Positions 41,415 through 54,120 of a stretch of DNA of 64,000 nt are shown here, in pieces; position 1 is the stretch's first letter, and each line of letters opens with the position of its first letter. The notes beneath the pieces are model-generated. The model did not search any database. It worked only from the letters and a program-made list of their open reading frames with translations, and was not told where the DNA came from. This DNA comes from Isoetes taiwanensis (Eukaryota; Streptophyta; Lycopodiopsida; Isoetales; Isoetaceae): positions 14,018,925-14,082,924 of the forward strand of contig JAJEKV010000018.1 of assembly GCA_021234155.1 (NCBI GenBank), read 5' to 3'. Made by a program: the position numbers and the translations under genes.

Positions 41415-41587
41415 TTGGAGAATCAGATCATGGTGGACAGAAGCCTCAGGTACATCCTTTCAAACATTGAGATGATTCTGAATCTTTATGACTATTGTTT
41501 GCTCAATCTAAAATTCTGTCAACACAGGCAATTTAAGTTGGGCTATTAAGAATTTCAGTTTTATCACCATGTGCCATGAAGCAGATG

Positions 41588-41756
41588 CTGGATGCTCGCA
41601 TAATATTTTACAGTATTCCAAAAAGAAATGTTGTTATTTGGAGCATAATAGTTGGAGGATTTGTCTGCCATGGGTCCCATAATTGAGGTTTTCATCTCCT
41701 TATACAGATGTGAAAAGACGACTTCATACCAAATGAGGTCACCTTTTTGGCATTCT
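41588..41756 (+). pseudogene. PPR protein relic 3
   Basis: The frame reads LDARIIFYSIPKRNVVIWSI then IVGGFVCHGSHN, a stop, GFHLLIQM, a stop, KDDFIPNEVTFLAF. This is a textbook PPR unit (DARxxFDxIPxRNVVxWxxxIxG, PNEVTFLAxLSAC) with two stops. It lies on the same strand as relics 1 and 2. Confidence 0.78.
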
Positions 41757-42112
41757 GAGTGCATCTAGGGACAATCACAGTAGCATGAACAGATCTCTAC
41801 TACATAATATATGCTTAATAGTAGCCAACCATGTCTTATGCAAGTTGATTGTCTTTTGGCCAGAGTAAGTGATCACAAGGGAATATCAGTGCAGTTCCTA
41901 TTACGAACTTTATGGCACTCTAGAATTGGTTAGTACATCTTATGGTATATATGTTGCTTCTTCCACACGAGTGGCATCTGACACTTGCAGATCAAATAGC
42001 ATTAGCTCTTTCTCATGCTATTGTGTTAGAATCTTCTCTTATCATACAAGACTGCCTTGCAAACAAAACAAGGCATTACATCGAGCAAGGAGTAAGATCT
42101 AGGCAGTGATGA

Positions 42113-42192
42113 ATCATCACTTTGGGACACCCATGCAAAATATGCTTGCATTATCATCACTTTGGGACACCCATGCACGATATTCTTGCATT
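42113..42192 (+). repeat. 40-bp tandem duplication
   Basis: ATCATCACTTTGGGACACCC and onwards occurs twice, with ATGCTTGCATT or ATTCTTGCATT at the end. Confidence 0.85.
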
Positions 42193-45100
42193 AGCAACAC
42201 TGCTTGAAGATAACAAATTAAACTGGAGAGATAAATTGCCTATAGATTAGTGGCATTCGATCTAATCTACTGTTGTGAATGATGTCATTAACTTTGCGCA
42301 AGCTGAGAATGCTGATTCCAGAACTTTGAAACTTTTTTTCCACCAGGTGCTCTTCAAGACCTAGACATGGTGTTCAAAATTTTGGTCATGGTGAGCTAAT
42401 GCCATCAAAGCCATTATTGAATGCCACTTTCATCTATATTTTTAATACTACATTGTGATATGGTTTAAGGTTAATATCTAACAATGAGCTCGGGGTAGTG
42501 GCCAATATGATTATGCATTGGGCGAGATATAGAGCCATGAAGTAATTCCGCCTGCCTTGCCTAGTATATACTAAAATATTATTAAGAAAATGTTTGTTAT
42601 GAATGGTAAAAAAAACTTTATTGAATGTAGAACTCTAGGATTCCAAGTGCTCTTCACATTCAAAATTTACAAAATGTACGTTCGAGAAGCATAAAATGGA
42701 GAGCAATGAGTTGGAGTTGCACTTTAAATTCTGTGGTATGTGCTGCTAGCAAATCCAAATAGCTACTTGAACAAGAATAGAATAGAACAAGAGTATTAGA
42801 ACAGGAGCAGTAAATCATTTCTTATCCATATTCAACTTTGTAGTATTTTGCATTAGCAAAACGAAATTGCACATGGAATATGTTGCAAGGCAACTACATT
42901 ATGAGACTACCATCTTCTAATACCTCTAATACTCCATAACATGTGAAGTTGATCTTATTTTTACTATTAATTGTGAGTTCTTGGCATACACCATGTAGCA
43001 GCAGTCTATGACTGCCGGATGCTACAAAGCTGCATGCTCATGATCACAAAATAAGAACAAGAAAAACAAATATGTACAAAGAGTGAAGGGAACGTGCGCC
43101 AAATGAGACTTTCCAAATTTGAGATAAAACCTGAGTACATCTGAAGAGGCTCTGCTCTAATATAGTGTAGACAACAAATCTGAGCCCTACATCTAGCTAA
43201 ATCTAAGCCCTACACTTATGCTAACCTAAACATGCCAAGTGTCGTCTGCCACCACTGACACCTGACATGTGTACAATGTTAACCACTAGGTGGTTAACAC
43301 TGCCTCCCCTTAAAAATTTTTAGCATAAAAACATGTACAGACTTTTATAAGACCAGTCCGACAATTACAACATGGTGCCAAAAAAATGATGGGCGGAAAT
43401 GATAGTGATGGTAATGGTAATGGTTGGTTTTGTCGCCGAACGATGAGTGTGAGCGCGTGATGTCGAAATTGAATGCCCAAATAATCTCAATGTTGATGGG
43501 CCATAAGTAATATAAGTGGGCTAAGAAAGATCAAACAACTATACCCTTATATCAAACAATCCCAAAAAATTCCATTTTAAAACAATAGGAATATAGGGGG
43601 CTTAAAAATAAACACTAGAATGCAAATCCCGTGATCAGCCATTGAAAGCTTGCATAGAATCTGGAAGAGCATGACTATAGCATGGGTCTTGAGAACAGAG
43701 TGTGGCTGGACCCTTCCCTCTCTCTCCCCCTTTTCTTTTTTTTTTTTTTTTTAGCGTGGGGTGGCTCGTGGGCGTGAGTGTGGCCTGTGGGCATGAATGT
43801 GGAGTGTAAGGGAAAAAGTCATGAACAGCGTGGCAAAACCCACAGTGTGAACATCGTAATGTATCATGACCCACAACTGGCGTGAAAAAAGTACTGATGT
43901 CAAGACAGTTCAGCGTGGGCCATAGCACGTGACCCTTTATCAAACCAACTCTACGACGCATGGGCCGGGAGCGTGGGAAAATATCAAAATCTATCTGAGC
44001 GCTTGGTTGGGGCTGCAAACATCTGAGCCCCAACCAATCTTGTTAAGTATAATCTTAAAATCCCTCTAGGAACTTATCTTAATGGATTTTATAAATCCCG
44101 TAGTGCTAAAAGGTACAAATACCAAATTCCATAGTGCTCAAAAAACATGCGTGCTTGTTTCGTTGTCTTAACGGATTAAAAAAAAAAAAATTCCATACTC
44201 TTGCTCTTAAAATCCACGGAAAATTGTGTTAGTGAATTTAAACAAATCCCATAAATGCTTGTTTCATTTTAAGCGAGAATTGAACTCTCAACCTTTGAAA
44301 AGCAACTTTTAAAATTGCCTTATATCGAACATATAGAAGCATTTATTACTATATAACCAAGTTTTATCTAAATTGTTTTCTTTTTTGTTTTTTTGTTTTT
44401 CCTTACCTTTTTTTTTTGTTTTCTTTTCTTCCTGCCATTCAGAAGGCGATGGTTGCGATAGGGAATGAAAATTTTGTCCTTCCTCAACGAAAACAACTAT
44501 ATGCCATGTTAATCCTGACATCTCCCAAACTATTTTTTTAGGTGAAGTTGGACAACAGTCGCTCAACAAATTTGGTAACTAGCAAACTATAAAGATAAAT
44601 CCATCGGCAATTGCTACGCATATTAAACACAGGCTATAAACTCATAAAACATTCTAGATCATAGTATACCCTTAGCATGTGTATGCAAGAAAGAAGTAAC
44701 CACTGAGTCCACTGTTTTTGATGCACAATGTCTATTGTGGCATTTCAAGAGGAAAAGTTTCAATAAAACAAAGCAATAGAATAACTGGCAGCATTAGAAA
44801 AGGCGGGGTCCAAGATTTTCTTCAGATGCGACCAGAAAGTGGATTTCTCAAGCTTCTGCATCGATGGGTTGCGGTCCTAAACAGCCTTTACAGAAACAAT
44901 ATTTTCATTCTAAGCGCTTGCTTCCATGACTGCACAAAGCCACAAGCAAGAGATTCAAACAGAAATTTTTGACGTCTATACCTGCCAAAATTATTCTCTG
45001 CCAAAATTTCCAGCATCATTATCTCAGAACTAGCTTCGAAAATTAAAGAACATTCACATCTAGGTTTTACCTAAATGTTTGATGTCCTAGATTCCTCCCA

Positions 45101-46083
45101 CCAGTTTCCTTCAAGGTTTTAGATGAAATTGATTGCTGGACCCTTTAGACAACTCGAATCTGCGTTGAGTCTAATGAATCACCTGTTACAGGTAGATGGC
45201 ATCAATTTCAGTTTGAAAAGACAGCCCAACACGATTTCATAGATGGTATTGAATTTAAATCTTAATTATTGGAACCAAACCTAAGAATTGCTTAAAAATA
45301 GAAGCTACTTGCTGAAGAGCATAGAAACACATGATGGATTCATAAGGAGCGCCTACAGAGATCAGAGATCGACTTAATCAGCCCGCATTGCACAAACAAG
45401 ATCAGCCAGCAAGACTGGCGGGAATCAAGAAACAGAGAAGAATTTGGGAACCAAGTTTGTGACGCATCGGTGCCAATTGTGATGCGATACAAAATCTGCT
45501 TTACAACTAGTCAAAAGCACGTTTGATTACTTTTTACAAAAATTATGATAATGCACATGCTGATTTTTTTTCTATAACTTTCTCTAAAATCTCAACTTAA
45601 CCTTTGTCAAGCACATCTAAATGTAATGCACTAGAAATGTCTTACTAAAGACGGATTGCAATTGATGTTGACATCATATAGAACAATTCACAAATAAACC
45701 CAAGCTCTCAGGTCATAGGCCCGTGATATTTTTCACATAAATCATGATTTTCCTCCAAAAAAAAAAAAAAAAACTCAAGGCGGGAAGGTTGTTCTCAGTT
45801 GTAAAGATGCAAACCTATCTTCACCAAAGGTAAGTAGGTTGATCTTCATGCCCACACCTTCCAAATCTAGTTTGAGTCATTTTCCACTTTATAAGATCCC
45901 ATGTTTTTAGATGTTTCGCATGATACATGGTTTTAGGCTTGAATTTCTGCGAGCAAATGGATTTCTTGGCATGAATAGGTTCGATCCGGGAAGGATTGAC
46001 TATGATTAGCCTATAATAACCGCCAAAAGTCCAATTTTCGCTGGATTTCCATTTTTAAGTTCTTGAAAAAAATGCGAAATATC
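42193..46083. other. Long stretch with no supported gene
   Basis: Open frames such as 43635-44033 (minus) and 44309-44569 (minus) are low-complexity or lack domains. Homopolymer runs occur at 43736-43753 and 45758-45773. A degenerate primer-binding-like string on the minus strand at about 43149-43167 may mark another LTR remnant. Confidence 0.35.
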
Positions 46084-46088
46084 CCATA

Positions 46089-46820
46089 TGATACAATTGA
46101 TGAGTTTGCAATAGCAGACAGCTTCAACTTGCAGCCACAAGATAAACACAAGGAAATAAAATTCAGTATTCAGAATTATACAACCGGCTTAGAGCGGAAA
46201 CAACTTGATAAGAGCTTCTTGTCCACCCAACCGGGTTCAAGCATGCACAGGAAGTCGTTATCTTAAAATCTTCTCTTAAAGCAGCAAGGCGGTACTGGCA
46301 AAGGGCGGAGGCTGGTATAGCAGAGGTCTAAAGTAAGGCCAAAGGCGAACAGCAAGGCTAGGCCGGAAGCTTTAAGCAATAGCAGAGCGTATCAAGGTTG
46401 GATCCCTCTGATTTGGTGCTGGCGTTCTCACTTATTTATACAAGATTAAAAAGGCCTGCTTCTGGTATTATCTTCTTTAGAAAAAGGCAAGAAGAATCAA
46501 GTAAAAAGGAGATCGATCAGAAATAGCTTGGACGCTCTATGCTTACTGGAAATAGATTGGAAATAGATTGGAAATAGATTGGAAATAGATGAAAACTGGC
46601 AGAGGAAAGCAGATCGGCTTTATTTAGGAAGGATTCGACTGTGTTCCGTCAAATCCGGCAGAATGTCGTTGCTCTGTGCCAATTTTTGGTCCAACAATGC
46701 GGCACCCCGTTATCAGCCACATTATAACTTTAGATAAAAATATTTTTCTAAAGATTTCCATACGCCCTTTGCCATTAACCCTTGCTGGCTTGAACCACTC
46801 CCCCGAGCCGCTCTGTACCA
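46089..46820 (-). repeat. 3' LTR of gag-only element
   Basis: It matches 48491-49208. It contains four copies of GAAATAGATTG (about 46548-46590), while the other LTR has fewer. Confidence 0.9.
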
Positions 46821-46838
46821 AGTCCTTCCCTTCTTTCA
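46821..46838 (-). promoter_or_regulatory. Polypurine tract
   Basis: On the minus strand GAAAGAAGGGAAGGACT directly precedes the TG start of the 3' LTR. It would prime plus-strand DNA synthesis. Confidence 0.8.
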
Positions 46839-47240
46839 GTCGATCGTCCTCGATTGCTCTATAACCCTGAAATAAATTCCATAAAAACCCTTGTCATGAA
46901 AAGAGATGTGTTGGTCCTTCCCTTCTTAAGGCCAATCTCCTTTCCCTGGGAATGTTCTTTTTCTGATCCTCCAAGGCAGGGTCCGCGCTTGGACAGAAAA
47001 ATCTCCATGCTGATCCATCAAGTAGGCGTCCCTCACTTGAACAGTCATGGCATCCCCAGCCCTTTTCGATATTAGGGTAGGTCCCCCCCCTCTCCCCCCT
47101 ACTCGGACAGAAAGTAAATCCCTTTCTAACAAGAAAGATAGTTTCCTTCCATTAGGAAGCAATAAAAATTTTCTTTTATTCAAAAAAAAAATCACATACA
47201 TTCAAATAGTTATGCATAACCTACTAAAACTCAAACCAAA

Positions 47241-48453
47241 CTAAGATAAATGACCGATAGTTAATCGGCTTCTTTCAAACTCCTTGACTGCAGCTTTGTC
47301 AGCAGCTTTGTCAGCTTTTCCATGAGAACTGTCAGATGTTTCTGCAATAGTATGCATTAACACTTTTCCTTTGTCTTCCTTGCTCTTGGAAATTTCAATT
47401 TCAGTTTGAGGCTTGTCTGTAGGTGTCTGCCTTTTTGGGCAAGAAGCTTTGAAGTGAGGTCCACCACATATGTAACAACCTCTTTCCGGTGCATTTGACC
47501 GTTCCTGAGTCATACGTTGTTCTGTACCCCTATTCCTGTTATTCGAGTCTCTACGATCATCGTTGAATCTAACTCTTTTTGCTTCGTTATTGTTCGCCTT
47601 ATCAATGTCGCGTTTGCCATTATTTTCCCTGGGGTACCCTTCGCATATGTCATACTTTGCTCCCTTAGGATTAAATTTTCTCTCCGCAGCTTCAGCTTTC
47701 TGTACCGCTTCATCCAATGTTTGGGGTTCAATGAGACTAAGCTCTGCATACAACTCATCCCTTAACCCAGAAATATATTTCCTTGTTAACTCTTTATCAC
47801 TGAGACCTTCCATTTGAACCGACAGATAGTTAAATTTGCTTGTGTACTGGTAAACAGATTCTCGTTCTCCTTGTGTAAATATATCCCATTCCCTTCGGAG
47901 GTCTACAAAGTAGCTTGCAGGTAAATTATGGCTTTCGAAGGCTCTTTTAAATTCCTGCCACGTTTTAATCACCGGGGCCATTCTCTTCCTTCCCTGCCAC
48001 CAAATTCGGGCGACATCAGTAAGGTACTTATCCATTGCTTGAAGTTTCTGCAACTCAGTGGCTCCAACTCGTTCAAAAAAAACTTTCCCATGCAGCTAAG
48101 AATCCCATAACTATAGGGGGACTCCTCTTTTCCCCCGAGAAAGTCGGCATACCCTCCACTTTTTGCAGCCATTTAATCCTGGCAGAAGTATTAACTGGAT
48201 TAGGAGAATTTGGCGGGGAATTCGCAGGCGGTGGCGGATTAACAGGTGGAGGTTGATTTGGAAGTGGAGGCTGGGAGTTGCTAGGTAAGAATCCGTAAAG
48301 CAAAGCTATTTGCTCCAACTTGGTTTGATAATCTTGCTCAGATGTAGGCGGTGGTAAAGCGATTTGATTAGCAATTTGCTTGGCTATAAAATCCACAGTT
48401 CTTAATGCCTGCTGGTACTGTTGATCAGAGATATTAAAACGGCTGGCCATTGC
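47241..48453 (-). pseudogene. gag of the gag-only element (one frameshift)
   Basis: The N-terminal frame starts at MASRFNISDQQYQQAL, runs through a proline/asparagine-rich linker (PPPVNPPPPANSPP), and reaches EGMPTFSGEK and GFLAAWESFF. One extra T in an eight-T run near 48075-48082 shifts the frame. The second frame (47241-48053) continues with the capsid segments TDVARIWWQG, WDIFTQGERESVYQYTSKF, KYISGLRDEL and a zinc knuckle CYICGGPHFKASC, then a lysine-rich tail ending GHLS. If the homopolymer is a sequencing error or is bypassed by slippage, gag would be intact at about 400 residues. Confidence 0.88.
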
Positions 48454-48476
48454 ACAGGATATGAAATAGTATCTAG

Positions 48477-48488
48477 GCTCTGATACCA
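48477..48488 (-). promoter_or_regulatory. Primer binding site, initiator-Met type, minus strand
   Basis: GCTCTGATACCA on the plus strand is the complement of TGGTATCAGAGC. It lies two bases from the LTR end at 48491. Confidence 0.9.
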
Positions 48489-48490
48489 CT

Positions 48491-49208
48491 TGATACAATT
48501 GACGAGTTTGCAATAACAGACAGCTTCAACTTGCAGCCACAAGATAAACACAAGGAAATAAATTCAGTATTCAGAATTATACAACCGGCTTAGAGCCGAA
48601 ACAACTTGATAAGAGCGTCTTGTCCACCCAACCGGGTTCAAGCATGCACAGGAAGTCGTTATCCTGCCACCTTCAAGAATCTTCTCTTAAAGCAGCAAGG
48701 CGGTACTGGCAAAGGGCGGAGGCTGGTATGGCAGAGGTCTAGAGTAAGGCCAAAGGCGAACAACAGGGCTAGGCCGGAAGCTTTAAGCAATAACAGAGCG
48801 TATCAAGGCTGGATCCCTCTGATTTGATGCTGGCGTTCTCACTTATTTATACAAGATTAAAAAGGCCTGCTTCTGGTATTAGCTTCTTTAGGAAAAGGCA
48901 AGAAGATCAAGAAAAAAGGAGATCGGTCAGAAATAGCTTGGACGCTCTATGCTTACTGGAAATAGATTGGAAATAGATGAAAACTGGCAGAGGAAAGCAG
49001 ATCGGCTTTATTTAGGAAGGATTCGACTGTGTTCCGTCAAATCCGGCAGAACGTCGTTGCTCTGTGTCGATTTTTGGTCCAACAATGCGGCACCCCGTTA
49101 TCAGCCACATTATAACTTTAGATAAAAATATTTTCCTAAAGGTTTCCATACGCCCTTTGCCATTAACCCTTGCTGGCTTGAACCACTCCCCCGAGCCGCT
49201 CTGTATCA
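48491..49208 (-). repeat. 5' LTR of gag-only element
   Basis: It is bounded by TGATACAATTGACGAG and GCCGCTCTGTATCA and is adjacent to the TSD copy CCATA at 49209. It has a 14-base segment (CTGCCACCTTCAAG) that is absent from the other LTR. Confidence 0.9.
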
Positions 49209-49321
49209 CCATAGGTTTATTTTGCAAAATCGACTGAAGGTATAAATAGACAAATCTAAGCAAATTATTAATTCTTGTATGGACTTCCACATGGGTGTCG
49301 GCCGATTACCATCCCACACGT

Positions 49322-50104
49322 TGTGACGTCCCCTACTTCTTCTACGATGCTCCCATCGTATTGGAAGGCCGAGTTCATTCCCCTGGCAGCCAAGCTGACA
49401 GAGGCCATCCACCTGACACCAATCCTTTGGCAATGGATCAATGAGGAAGAATGGATGGATCATTTGCCCCGTCTTCCATCAGGACCGTCCTAGCTGTGAA
49501 AGCATGAGTAAACATAAGCACATGACATCAAATGTAAACAGAGCCATCTCGAAGGATGACTATACCATAGCATATATGTATAAACACATCAACAATATCA
49601 TCATCACATGGGGGATTCTACCCAAGGCTCAGACTCCAGGGTATGGACTGATGGCTTCGGCCTCCAGAAGTCATTGCAGACGGAGTTCATAAAAATGGAC
49701 TGGGCTGGCATAGGAACATGGCTGTTGGGTAGTCCGCTCCATCTGTCCCTCCCGTGCACACTTTGCAGAATAGGTTGAAGAGTCAAGGGACTGGACTGTA
49801 GCCTGCTGGGTACGCAGCCAAAGGGGCTACTGCTGGGTTGCATCTCCCCAGTCTCGATGAGGCAGGAGGAGAGTCACCCCCTCCAGAGACATGCATGCCC
49901 ATCACATGCGGCTAGAGGGCCACTGCTTGTATTCGACTTGAACCTTATTGAAGGTGACACATCATCCAAGAGGTGTCGAGCTCATGCCTTGCTCACACGC
50001 AGTGGCAAACCATTAAGCCTAGCCCGCTAAGATCTCTTGTAGGCTTTACACACCAGAGGGATTAATCAGTGATGGGACAAGTTCTCCTTGTTCCACCGGT
50101 CTAG
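49322..50104 (-). repeat. 3' LTR of minus-strand chromovirus, lower part
   Basis: On the plus strand it starts TGTGACGTCCCC (the CA end of a minus-strand LTR). It is interrupted at 50104 by the Tat-like insertion, and the rest lies at 59132-59887. No primer binding site flanks it, so it is the 3' rather than the 5' LTR. The 5' LTR must lie beyond the right window edge. Confidence 0.8.
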
Positions 50105-52642
50105 TGCTGCCATGCTATGGCAGCATGGAAGAGCAAGGCATATTTTTGACACTAATTTTCACACTTTGGTCTGAATTTAGAGGCACAAGAAAGATTCACA
50201 CTTGCACACTTTGAAGACTTGAAGAGCAAGATGATGACATTTGACTAAGGTCACACAAGCAAGGCAAAAAGGAGAATCAAGCAAAGTTTGAAGGATTGAA
50301 GACCCCTAAGATTTATTGGTATGTGATGGTATTATTTGAGTTCTTGGCATGATTGCACCCTTTGATTCCCATCCTACATTCTTAACCATGATTAAATGCT
50401 CATGAGATCCCTAGTTCCACACCTACACCTCATCTCCAAGTCAAATTTGGCCTTGAAGGTTTTTTCTAGTCAAAACTACTCCTTCATATGGCATTCACAT
50501 TCCACACACTCACCATATCATCTCCATATCATTCAAAGCACAAGACTTCATTTGACTTGGTCACACATGTGGTCAAAGGTCAACCTCCTCTCCCTATGAG
50601 TCAAAAAGGAGAGAGAATGCAAAAATTCCTAAGAGAAATACCCAAAATCAAGATTTGCCTAGAAAATGCAAAAATCATGCATTTATGCCAAAATTGACCT
50701 ATGACAACACCTCTAAGGGGCCAAGTCACCATACATGTCACCACCTTTTGCCATGTCATACCATGCATGTGTCATTACATTGAGATTATAATTTTTTGCA
50801 AAAGTCCTTCAAATCACATGTTTTGAATACGTAAGTGTGATACATCATCATTACACCATCATCAACACCTCCACGTCATCTTCCACATGTCATACACATC
50901 ATATCCACTTCACCCAAAGTTTTGACTAGAAAAAATATTCTAAGCCAAGTTATGTGACACATCATCATCCTTATCTGCCATGTCACCCTCACTTTGCCTA
51001 GTCATCATGCCCCCATGCCACATCACCTTCCCTACATGCCTTTTTGAAGCCAAATTTGGAAGTGCTCATTTGCAAAAAGAGATTCCAGCATCTTCTAGAG
51101 CACAAACAAAGATTCCTTTTGCAAAAATGAAAAACAAAAAATTGTTCATTATGGCCTCTAAATTTGGTTCCTTGGGAATCGTGCCTTAGCCCATATGTTG
51201 CAAAAATGTTTCCTATCTACCCTCCCCGGCCTAGATTTCCCCTGCCAATCACCCTCCACCACGTGGTACACCCGGGCGTGTGGGGCGGTGGAGGTACCGA
51301 ATCCCACGTGGGCATAGCACGCGCTTTATTACCAGAGATCAAAATTTTAAGCCTTATATACCTTGGCTACCTTTTTTCTTCACGTCTATGGGATATATCG
51401 AGCTTGTTTTTCTACAAACCCTAACAGACTGTCGCGCCAAGATCCGGCCAACCACTAAATCATGGTCTAAAGCCATCGGATCTGCCCATATCATGCCAAG
51501 AACCTACCAGATAAACTAACAAACAGAAATTCGGCACGGATTTGCCAAGAAATACACCAAACAGAGGTTTTCAAAAGGAGAAACGGATCTCAAAGATTTT
51601 TGGGAGGGCTTTGAGGTGAAGAAGCGATTGTTTACCTTGAAGAAGGACTGGCTTCCATGACTGAAGCTGGATTCTGCCTTCCATAGTTGATTCTTAGCTT
51701 GAATTACTGACGAATTCATGCGAATTCCTCGACTGTATACCTATTTGATCCTGTACTCAATACTCAGAGCTTGGGATTATTGTTATTTGCCTATGTGTAC
51801 CTGATTCAAATGAAAATCCGAGCCTTGTTATTGAATTCTGAGTGTTCTATATCAAGTTGGTGACAAAATTATTATGCTTGCATTATCCCCCTCTTGCATT
51901 TCATTCCGAAGATTATAGTATCATTAGCTTGGCATTTAGGCATCTACAACACAAGTGTTTTCTAGCCCTAGTGATTGTCCAAGCTATCTGCACAAAAGCT
52001 GAGCTCATATTTAGAGTTATTGAAGCACAAATCCACATTCAGCTCAATAGCAGTGAACAAAGTTTCTTAGAGTTATTAGGAGATCATGTCATGCATGGAT
52101 ATTGCATAAAAGGCAAGATTTGCATTCATTCTTTCTAGCAAAAAATATATTTTTTTGCCTCTGCTCATATTCAGCCTATCAAAAATAAAAAAACCCAGAA
52201 AATTAGATCTCTATTTGCAAAGACCATTAAGGACCATTGAGTGCAGACATTTTAGAAATAGGCAAAAGCATCAGATCACAAAAAAGAAGACCCAGCATCG
52301 AGTTCAAAAATCTACCTCTCCATAAGGGATATTGACCAAAAATTGACTTGGTCAGGAGTGTCTCTTTAATCCATCTGTCCTTATCAAATCTTCTCTGACT
52401 TTTGCCCTGAGATACACTTAGGTCCTGAGCAGCCATGGATGTAAGGGTTATGATCAAAGCCTATTTGGTTTGCATTTGGCAAGTTTTTTTGTGATACAGA
52501 CTTTTCATCCTTTAGGGAAAGCTAAGTTAGATAATTGTTTGAGCATTTTTCTTGGATCTTTTTCACTCAGAGTGGTTGCCTCAAGCAACCTGGAGGTTCT
52601 AAATCATTGAGGTTGAAGATTTTGCCAGGAACACCTTCAACA
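50105..52642 (+). repeat. 5' LTR of Tat-like copy 2 (2.54 kb)
   Basis: It is bounded by TGCTGCCATGCT and CACCTTCAACA and adjacent to TSD copy TCTAG. Relative to the 3' LTR it has ~48 extra bases near 51296-51344 and lacks 14 bases near 51447. Point differences are a few per hundred. Confidence 0.92.
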
Positions 52643-52645
52643 TTT

Positions 52646-52663
52646 TGGAGGTTCTACCGAGAT
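52646..52663 (+). promoter_or_regulatory. Primer binding site, probably tRNA-Gln type
   Basis: TGGAGGTTCTACCGAGAT lies three bases after the LTR end and is identical to the site of copy 1. Confidence 0.65.
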
Positions 52664-52685
52664 CATTTTCCTGGAATTTGAACTC

Positions 52686-54120
52686 ATGGCCCCCAGGAGA
52701 ACTAATGAGACATCTGATCATGCTGAAGCACAGGAGAATCATGAAGCCACTGCTGCAGCATCTACTGTGACTATACAAGCAAATTCAGGTATGCCTTGTC
52801 ATTATTTTGAATTGAATATGCCTATTCATGTTCCTACCTTTGATCCAAGCATGAATGCTAACAACTTTCTAAAGACTTTTGAGGAGTATTACCAAGAGTA
52901 TGGGCACAAAAAAGGTTGTAAGTTCTCTGAGTTTAAAAAATGTTTCAAGAATGATGAGGTTAGAGCTTGGCTTGAGTATGTTATAAGTTTGGGAGCAAAT
53001 TCTTGGGATGAATTAGTCAAGAAATTTTTGACACGTTTTGGTAAGCTTTTGGATCCTCAAGATTTGATATTTGAGTTGCATACTTTTCGCATTAAACATG
53101 GTGAAAAGTGTTCATCAATATGTGGAAAGGTTCAATCTTTATCTTGTCAAATGCCAGATCAACCAAGTTCCTAACCACACCCTGCACCTTGTGGCATCTT
53201 TTATCAGAGGATTAAGCAGTAGACCAAGAATACACAGGAAGCTTCTAAAGATTCAAAAACAAGAAGGCTTTGACACAATACATAAGGCTTTCACTAAGGC
53301 CACTGAAATTGCAGATATGATTTCTTACTTACCAAATGACATGCACTCACCTCATGATCCCTTTTTTCCAGATTATGAACAAGAATACATGGGACCAGGA
53401 CCTGTGCCAGTTTATGTTGTTCAAAAGGAAAAGAAAAAAACAAAAATGGAGGATACTGAAGCTCCTGCAGCAGATGTAAGAGCTGAGATCACCAAAGTAT
53501 CAGAGACATTAGTTGAGGTGACCAAGCAACTTCAAGAGCTGAAGAACTCGAAGTTTGAGAAGAAGACCTATCCACCCCGTGTCCATTGTTTCAGAGATAC
53601 TCACTCCTCTGATTACTGTTGGTATAGGCCTTGCACAAAATGTGGAAAAAGAGGGCATTTTGGTAAGGAATGTCCTGTGTGTGCCTTTTGCAAAGCTGTG
53701 AGACATTATGAAGATAGATGTAATGTGAAAGAATATTTTGCTAGGCATGAGAAATCTAAGCCTAATGAACAAAATGCATCCATCATATTTGTGCAAGAAA
53801 TTGAAGAACAGGAGGAGATTATGGCTGTGCATACTAGAAGAATGAATAATGCAAAGGAGAAAGAACCAGCATGTGCCAGTGATGAAGTTGATGCTGTGAG
53901 ACACAAGGAAGCTGAGCAAAATATGAATGTGCCTCCTCCACCTCCTCAGAAATATTTAAAAAAAGAAAAAGATAGTGAGGATTTTGAGTATTTGCTAAAA
54001 GACTCTAAGATCTGTGTTGACTTGCTAAGTCTACTCAAGATAGCTCCATCTTACAGGAAAAAAGTGCTCAATTTTACCAAAGAAGATGAATTTGCTCTGA
54101 CTAACCATATTGAAGAAGCA
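52686..54120 (+). pseudogene. gag of Tat-like copy 2 with two zinc knuckles
   Basis: The frame starts with MAPRRTNETSDHAEA. One extra A near 53103 shifts the frame from 52686-53174 to 53071-54144; otherwise the region is open. After the capsid it has CTKCGKRGHFGKEC and CAFCKAVRHYEDRC, two CX2CX4HX4C knuckles 2 residues apart. Two knuckles would bind the genomic RNA. The C-terminal part runs through a proline-rich patch (VPPPPPQKYLKK) toward the protease. Confidence 0.88.

Larger units (their letters stand above)
46089..49208 (-). mobile_element. Gag-only LTR retrotransposon (TR-GAG-like), 3.1 kb, complete
   Basis: Two ~0.72-kb direct repeats (46089-46820 and 48491-49208) bound the element. 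They are flanked by a perfect 5-bp duplication CCATA (46084-46088 and 49209-49213). On the minus strand a primer binding site sits beside the 5' LTR and a polypurine tract beside the 3' LTR. The only coding sequence is a gag gene; there is no protease, RT or integrase. Such elements depend on enzymes from another element. The LTRs are very similar, suggesting fairly recent movement. Confidence 0.9.

Noticed and set aside
43149-43330. Minus-strand string TATTAGAGCAGAGCC next to TGTAGACAAC, like a primer binding site plus LTR end
   Set aside because: The primer site is degenerate, the other LTR border is not visible and no second LTR was found. Too weak to list as an element.
43635-44033. 132-codon minus frame with several Cys and His residues
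   Set aside because: It contains a long lysine run from a poly-T stretch and no ordered zinc-binding spacing; probably chance.
49604-49843. 79-codon minus frame next to the gag-only element
   Set aside because: It is inside the chromovirus 3' LTR and has no domain.
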